Assembly (NCBI GenBank): GCA_035514995.1
Contig: DATJCC010000042.1
Location: 1 to 18,393 of the forward strand
Direction: 5' to 3'
Length of the DNA stretch: 18,393 nucleotides
From: Leucobacter_A sp035514995
Lineage (GTDB): Bacteria > Actinomycetota > Actinomycetes > Actinomycetales > Microbacteriaceae
In this document: positions 14,893 to 18,393 of the stretch, in pieces
Numbering within the stretch: the first letter of the stretch is position 1
How the letters are laid out: every line of letters starts with the position of its first letter
Program-made: the position numbers and the translations under genes
Notes under the pieces: generated by a model
What the model saw: the letters and a program-made list of their open reading frames with translations, nothing else
Databases searched by the model: none
Told to the model about the DNA's origin: nothing

Positions 14893-15693
14893 TTATTGTG
14901 CCGCAGCTCGTTGTGCGAACGCGCTCGTATAGAGGCAGACCGATGCGGCGGTGGCGAGATTTAGAGATTGCGCCCTACCAAAGATGGGGAGCTTCAATAC
15001 ATCATCGCATCTGCCCCGGTCTGTCTCGCTCAAACCGCGCGCCTCATTACCAAAAATCCAAGCGATTGGGTTTCTAAGCACTGTGTCACCCGGTGACAGG
15101 TCGCGCCCTTGCAAATCAGCGGCCAAGGAGGTAATACCAGCCTGTTTAGTCGCCTCTAAAACCTCAAGCAGTGTCACATCTGTTACGAGCGGCAAATGAA
15201 ATAGCGAGCCTGTCGTCGACCGCACCACTTTTGGATGCCAGGGGTCAATGCTCTCCCCAGCAAAGATGACGCAGTCAGCGCCAGCCGCATCAGCTGCACG
15301 CAATACTGTTCCAGCATTGCCGGGGTCGCGCACCTCTACGAGCACCGCCACGAGTTTAGCCTGTGCGAGAGCTTCGTTTAGGTCAGTAACTTTTGTTTTT
15401 GCGACAGCAACCACGCCCTGCGGGTTAATAGTGTCGCTAAGAGCCGCGATTACACGAGAGTCGGCGAGGGTCAGCTCGATGTTGTGCCTCGCAGTTAGCA
15501 GTTCAAGCTCGCTGTGGCGCTCTAAAGTTTCATGCGTTGCAAACACTTCTTTAGTTAATTCAGGTGCGTTTTCAAGCAACTCTTTGACAGCCTGCGGCCC
15601 CTCAACCAAGAATTCAGCGCGTTCACGCCGCGCACGTTTTTTTAGCAGTTTCGCCGCGCTTTTGACACGCGCAGATTTAGGGTTTTCTAACAC
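14893..15693 (-). CDS. TrmH/SpoU-family RNA 2'-O-methyltransferase
   Basis: A 266-residue SPOUT enzyme that should use S-adenosylmethionine to methylate a ribose 2'-OH in rRNA or tRNA. The N-terminal substrate-binding part (about 1-95; VKSAAKLLKKRARRERAEFLVEGPQAV) is typical of the SpoU_sub_bind domain. The trefoil-knot domain carries motif 1 LVEVRDPGNAGTVLRAADAAGAD, motif 2 WIFGNEARGLS and motif 3 LPIFGRAQSLNLATAASV. In many actinobacteria it lies between rplT and pheS, as here, but in this window four opposite-strand genes separate it from pheS. It starts at GTG 15693 with TAGGCT 6 nt upstream and no Shine-Dalgarno, a probable leaderless start. It is not part of the rplT transcript if the terminator at 15738-15776 works. 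Exact target is unknown. Confidence 0.95.
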   Translation of the reverse strand: MLENPKSARVKSAAKLLKKRARRERAEFLVEGPQAVKELLENAPELTKEVFATHETLERHSELELLTARHNIELTLADSRVIAALSDTINPQGVVAVAKTKVTDLNEALAQAKLVAVLVEVRDPGNAGTVLRAADAAGADCVIFAGESIDPWHPKVVRSTTGSLFHLPLVTDVTLLEVLEATKQAGITSLAADLQGRDLSPGDTVLRNPIAWIFGNEARGLSETDRGRCDDVLKLPIFGRAQSLNLATAASVCLYTSAFAQRAAAQ

Positions 15694-15699
15694 ACCCCT

Positions 15700-15705
15700 A
15701 GCCTA
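15700..15705 (-). promoter_or_regulatory. -10 box TAGGCT of a probable leaderless promoter
   Basis: On the minus strand TAGGCT is followed by AGGGGT (6 nt) and then the GTG start at 15693. AGGGG touches the GTG too closely to be a useful ribosome site. Confidence 0.5.
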
Positions 15706-15737
15706 CCCGGAGCTAACAATTCCACTCGCAGTTAACG

Positions 15738-15776
15738 AAAAAGTCGGCCCACATCGAAAGAATGGGAGCCGACTTT
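15738..15776 (-). terminator. rho-independent terminator of infC-rpmI-rplT
   Basis: A perfect 9-bp inverted repeat (arms 15740-15748 and 15768-15776, AAAGTCGGC / GCCGACTTT) extends inward with CCCA / TGGG pairing. On the minus strand it is followed by TTTTT at 15742-15738. It lies just after the rplT stop. Confidence 0.85.
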
Positions 15777-15798
15777 AGAAGCTGAAACCTAAAAACGG

Positions 15799-16185
15799 TT
15801 AAGCTGCAACCTTAGGCGCTGAAGTGTCTTCAGGAAGCGCTTTTTTAGCAACCTCAACGAGTGCCGCAAATGCCTGCGGTTCGTTTGTTGCAAGCTCAGA
15901 GAGCATGCGGCGATCAACTTCAACACCAGCAATGCCTAGACCCTGAATGAAACGGTTGTAGGTGAGGCCGTTTGCGCGTGCACCTGCGTTTATGCGCTGG
16001 ATCCACAAACGACGGAAGTCATTCTTACGTTTGCGACGGTCGTTGAAGCTATAAACGTGTGAGTGAAGTAGCTGTTCTTTAGCTTTGCGGTAAAGACGTG
16101 AACGCTGACCGCGGTAACCGGCAGCGCGTTCAAGTGTTACCCTGCGCTTTTTATGGGCGTTAACAGCCCTTTTAACTCTTGCCAT
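15799..16185 (-). CDS. rplT: 50S ribosomal protein L20
   Basis: The 128-aa ribosomal protein L20 binds 23S rRNA early in assembly of the large subunit. The basic N-terminus MARVKRAVNAHKKRRVTLERAAGYRGQRSR and the segment FNDRRKRKNDFRRLWIQRINAGARANG are the family hallmark. YNRFIQGLGIAGVEVDRRMLSELA follows. Length is usual for actinobacteria (about 120-130), with a short acidic/Ala tail. AAAGGA lies about 8 nt before the ATG. It is the last gene of the infC-rpmI-rplT operon and is followed by a strong terminator. Confidence 0.99.
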   Translation of the reverse strand: MARVKRAVNAHKKRRVTLERAAGYRGQRSRLYRKAKEQLLHSHVYSFNDRRKRKNDFRRLWIQRINAGARANGLTYNRFIQGLGIAGVEVDRRMLSELATNEPQAFAALVEVAKKALPEDTSAPKVAA

Positions 16186-16218
16186 GTTTTTGTTCCTTTG
16201 ATTAAAGTCGTTTGGGGA

Positions 16219-16416
16219 TTAGCGGCGACCGAGCAGTCTCTTGGCCTGCATCGCGTCACCCGGTGACAAAACTGTTTCAGCGTTTAGGCGGCGTTTGCGT
16301 CTCGAAGATTTCACTTCGAGGTTGTGACGCATGCCTGCCTGCTGCTTCATGATTTTGCCACTTCCGGTAACCTTAAAACGCTTCTTGGCTCCCGAGTGGG
16401 TCTTCTGCTTCGGCAT
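16219..16416 (-). CDS. rpmI: 50S ribosomal protein L35
   Basis: The 65-aa ribosomal protein L35 of the large subunit. MPKQKTHSGAKKRFKVTGSGKI and the C-terminal KRLLGRR are typical. AAGGAG sits about 7 nt before the ATG. It lies between infC and rplT in the standard operon order, 33 bp from rplT. Confidence 0.99.
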   Translation of the reverse strand: MPKQKTHSGAKKRFKVTGSGKIMKQQAGMRHNLEVKSSRRKRRLNAETVLSPGDAMQAKRLLGRR

Positions 16417-16474
16417 CGTATTCTCCTTGTTTATTGCGCACTGCTCTTTAGACAGTCACGTTGTGTCGCGGGGT

Positions 16475-17086
16475 TTATTCCGCTTTAGTCTTTTCTTGCG
16501 AGGCAGCCTGTTTTTGGCTTCTACGCTCAGCTTTTTCTTGAGCTTTGCGTGCGTTCTGTTTTGCTTTAGCCTCTGCCTTATTACGGATCGGGCCAATCAC
16601 CATAACCATGTTTCGGCCGTCAATGCGTGGGTTTGACTCCACGATTCCGTGATCTGCTATCTCTTCAGCAAAGTTTTGTAATAGCTTCACACCAAGCTCT
16701 GGGCGTGACTGCTCACGGCCCCTAAACTGAATCATCGCTTTAACTTTGTCGCCCTGCTCCAAAAAAGTTATTGCGTGTTTAACTTTGGTCTCATAGTCAT
16801 GAGTATCAATTTTTAGTCTAAAGCGCACTTCTTTGAGCACAGTGTTTGCTTGGTTCTTGCGAGCCTCTTTAGCTTTCTGAGCCTGCTCGTATTTGTATTT
16901 ACCGAAGTCCATAATTTTGGCAACGGGAGGTTTAGCATCTGGTGCTACCTCTACAAGATCGAGGTCTGCTTCTTGGGCAAGCCTCAATGCAATATCGAGT
17001 GAGACTACACCCACCTGTTCGCCGCTCGGGCCAACAAGACGTAGTTCGCCTGCGCGAATTCGTTCATTTGTGCGGGGATCGCTGAT
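16475..17086 (-). CDS. infC: translation initiation factor IF-3, AUC start codon
   Basis: IF-3 binds the 30S subunit and checks the start codon and initiator tRNA. I place the start at the non-canonical ATC codon 17086-17084 (204 aa). It lies exactly 6 nt after a perfect AAGGAG (17098-17093), and the protein then begins at the family's N-terminus (ISDPRTNERIRAGELRLVGPSGEQVG). The ATG 78 nt upstream (17164) has no Shine-Dalgarno and would add 26 residues unlike IF-3. The N-domain (about 1-80) contains LDLVEVAPDAKPPVAKIMDFGKYKYEQ, and the C-domain spans about 85-175. A Lys/Ala/Gln-rich tail follows (KAEAKAKQNARKAQEKAE). E. coli infC uses AUU and Myxococcus xanthus uses AUC. IF-3 then limits its own translation by rejecting such codons, so autoregulation is likely here too. 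Confidence 0.93.
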   Translation of the reverse strand: MSDPRTNERIRAGELRLVGPSGEQVGVVSLDIALRLAQEADLDLVEVAPDAKPPVAKIMDFGKYKYEQAQKAKEARKNQANTVLKEVRFRLKIDTHDYETKVKHAITFLEQGDKVKAMIQFRGREQSRPELGVKLLQNFAEEIADHGIVESNPRIDGRNMVMVIGPIRNKAEAKAKQNARKAQEKAERRSQKQAASQEKTKAE

Positions 17087-17098
17087 CGCGTACTCCTT
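17084..17098 (-). promoter_or_regulatory. infC ribosome-binding site with AUC start
   Basis: On the minus strand: AAGGAG, six bases TACGCG, then ATC. This is the ideal Shine-Dalgarno spacing to a non-AUG start. It decides the start of infC and is the expected target of IF-3 autocontrol. Confidence 0.85.
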
Positions 17099-17299
17099 AA
17101 GATTCGTTATCTGTGCAACTGTTACCAGCCAGGAAGACGATCTCAGGCAGAATGCACGCGGCATTAAACCTTCTGCACCCTTTTGCTGTTGCGCTAACCC
17201 GTGAGGGCTTTGAGCAACGGAGTGCTAACAACCCGATAATCTAGTATGACTATGGGTGGGAGATTCTCCTCTTCCATCTCGGCACAATCACCGAGAGCC
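17099..17299 (-). ncRNA. candidate structured infC leader RNA
   Basis: Between the predicted transcription start (near 17299) and the infC ribosome site lies about 200 nt of minus-strand leader. It has a 5-bp hairpin CTCGG/CCGAG (17295-17278) followed by a GGAG/CTCC mini-hairpin. A larger stem GTTGC/GCAAC encloses CCC-TCAC-GGG in the region about 17219-17185. A 27-codon reading frame (ATG 17277 to TAG 17194) runs through it without a clear ribosome site. Regulation by structure or by an upstream peptide is possible. Conservation was not tested. Confidence 0.45.
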
Positions 17300-17305
17300 G
17301 CACTA

Positions 17306-17334
17306 AGTTTAGCAGAAACCAGTTTCAAAACCAA
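17306..17334 (-). promoter_or_regulatory. promoter of infC-rpmI-rplT
   Basis: On the minus strand TTGGTT (17334-17329) and TAAACT (17311-17306) are separated by 17 bp, a standard sigma-70-type layout. It predicts a start near 17299 and a leader of about 210 nt to the AUC codon. Confidence 0.55.
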
Positions 17335-17363
17335 GTAAAGCAATAAATTAAGTATAGGAATCT

Positions 17364-17723
17364 ATGGACGCGCAAGAACATCACGAACAAGAGCAAATAA
17401 TTGACCAAGCTACAAGAGATATTGCGGAGGTCCCTGCCGTAGAGGTTATCACTACCGCCGCTGTGCACCTGTTAAGTGCTGCCGCAGTAAAGTGCGGGCT
17501 GGCCGACGACCCCGAAGACCAGATCGATTTAGACGAGGCGCGCAAGCTTATCAACGCTCTTGCGGGGCTCATCACAGCCGCGGCTCCTGACATCAGCGAT
17601 ATGCACGCACGCAGTCTGCGCGATGGACTGCGCTCTGTGCAGTTAGCATTTCGTGAGGCATCTCCCATACCCGACGAGATAGGTCAGGGTCCCGGCGAAA
17701 AGTGGACCGGCCCTGTTAACTAA
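17364..17723 (+). CDS. DUF1844 domain protein
   Basis: A 119-residue small acidic helical protein of the DUF1844 family, whose function is unknown. It is commonly found next to infC in actinobacteria, as here, where it is divergent to it. The core is about residues 20-100: VEVITTAAVHLLSAAAVKCGL, then DLDEARKLINALAGLITAA, then a last helix DMHARSLRDGLRSVQLAFREAS. The C-terminus ends with a short Gly/Pro tail. No signal or membrane segment is present. AGGA lies about 4 nt before the ATG at 17364, a weak ribosome site. Its persistent link to the IF-3 locus suggests a role connected with translation, but that is inference only. Confidence 0.92.
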   Translation: MDAQEHHEQEQIIDQATRDIAEVPAVEVITTAAVHLLSAAAVKCGLADDPEDQIDLDEARKLINALAGLITAAAPDISDMHARSLRDGLRSVQLAFREASPIPDEIGQGPGEKWTGPVN

Positions 17724-17760
17724 CTCTAAAACCGGTGATCCGCAACCACGAAGTGAGCAG

Positions 17761-18393
17761 GTGCGTGCGGGTTTCACCGACTCACTTTCGGTTGGGCTCG
17801 GCATTTTTCCGCTCGGGATCGGCCTCGGTTTTTTAGTTATTCAGGCTGGTTTACCGTGGTGGATCGCACCCGCACTATCAATAGGTATTTTTGCGGGATC
17901 TGTCGAGTTTTTGATGGTCGGCATGCTAGCCGCAGTCACCCCCCTGATCACAGTTGCGGTAACAGTTTTAGCGGTCAACTTCAGACACGTTTTTTACGCT
18001 TTTTCTTTTCCAATTCATCTGACTAAACCCGGGCTTCCCCGCGCCTATTCTGTTTATGCAATGATCGATGAAGCCTACGCTACCGCTGTCATGGTGCCGG
18101 AGAAGCAGCAAACCGGTGTCAGGCTTTTAACAATGCAAATTGCCTGCCAAGTTTATTGGGTGGGAGGGGCGCTCCTTGGGGTTTTCATTGCGGGTCTTCT
18201 CCCCTCAACTGTTGAAGGGTTTGAGTTTGCTTTGGTGGCTCTTTTTACCGTTATGACGATTGACTCTTTTAGAGGCAAAAGGGAGTTACCGCAGGCTGCA
18301 CTCGCGGGTTTTGCCGTAGCTTTTGCACTTATTCTGACGCCAAACTCAGCTATGCTGACGTCTCTTTTAATTTTCTTCATTTTGTTGACGATG
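17761..18393 (+). CDS. AzlC family branched-chain amino acid permease, cut by the right edge
   Basis: An open frame of 211 codons reaches the window edge. Its body is strongly hydrophobic with several membrane helices. AzlC hallmarks are RAGFTDSLSVGLGIFPLGIGLGFL at the N-terminus, then SIGIFAGSVEFLMVGMLA, and then AVNFRHVFYAFSFP. AzlC pairs with the small AzlD to export or move branched-chain amino acids, and azlD would be expected just past the edge. GTG 17761 is the best standard start I can find in frame; it has no good Shine-Dalgarno. The frame is open further upstream, where an alternative CTG 17713 overlaps the DUF1844 end. The start is therefore uncertain. The family assignment is firm and the substrate is not. 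Confidence 0.87.
   Translation, partial: MRAGFTDSLSVGLGIFPLGIGLGFLVIQAGLPWWIAPALSIGIFAGSVEFLMVGMLAAVTPLITVAVTVLAVNFRHVFYAFSFPIHLTKPGLPRAYSVYAMIDEAYATAVMVPEKQQTGVRLLTMQIACQVYWVGGALLGVFIAGLLPSTVEGFEFALVALFTVMTIDSFRGKRELPQAALAGFAVAFALILTPNSAMLTSLLIFFILLTM

Noticed and set aside
15248..15778. A 176-codon plus-strand ORF opposite the methyltransferase gene
   Set aside because: Antisense shadow of a gene with clear SpoU motifs, and the frame runs into the terminator hairpin.
17087..17164. ATG at 17164 as start of infC
   Set aside because: No Shine-Dalgarno, and the added 26 residues do not resemble IF-3. AAGGAG with AUC at 17086 fits much better.

Overview
The window looks like the chromosome of a high-G+C Gram-positive bacterium (Actinobacteria, probably Micrococcales close to Microbacteriaceae) whose base composition is only moderate for that group. 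The signs are a DUF222/HNH (13E12-type) nuclease, a TM0106-type RecB nuclease, a DUF1844 protein beside infC, a PheT with an N-terminal tRNA-binding domain, Tat and lipoprotein signals, and a recurrent TANNNT box 6-8 nt before start codons that lack a Shine-Dalgarno sequence (leaderless transcription). The family calls come from reading motifs, not from searches.

Left part (1-4264): the 5' portion of a TM0106-family RecB-like nuclease runs off the left edge on the minus strand. A repeat-laden 0.5-kb gap follows, then a very long DUF222/HNH nuclease gene (plus strand) with an expanded low-complexity linker, then a 0.3-kb gap filled by a degenerate 21-22-bp tandem repeat. This part is richer in A+T and short repeats than the rest.

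Centre-left (4265-8112): a small secreted or membrane peptide gene is followed 3 bp later by a crotonase-family enoyl-CoA hydratase. Facing it is an Orn/Lys/Arg decarboxylase-family gene. Next come a small GNAT-like protein and a conserved-looking basic, charged protein of unknown function.

Centre and right (8113-17723): the classic block infC-rpmI-rplT-trmH-like methyltransferase ... pheS-pheT lies on the minus strand. Between the methyltransferase and pheS, on the opposite strand, sits a four-gene copper/haem-peroxidase module: a four-helix His/Met membrane protein, CopC, a PCu(A)C lipoprotein with a His-Asp tail, and a Tat-exported Dyp peroxidase. infC very probably starts at a non-canonical AUC codon behind a perfect AAGGAG, and has a roughly 210-nt leader with hairpins and a 27-codon upstream ORF. 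Divergent to infC are DUF1844 and an AzlC-type permease cut by the right edge.

No CRISPR array, prophage, transposase, tRNA or rRNA was seen. The most unusual features are the AUC start with its leader, and short tandem duplications that include gene stop codons (24 bp x3 at pheT, 18 bp x2 at the gene ending 7314). Also notable are the mini- and microsatellites around the HNH gene and the compact copper module inside a translation gene block. I did not find a clear new multi-gene defence or mobile system.
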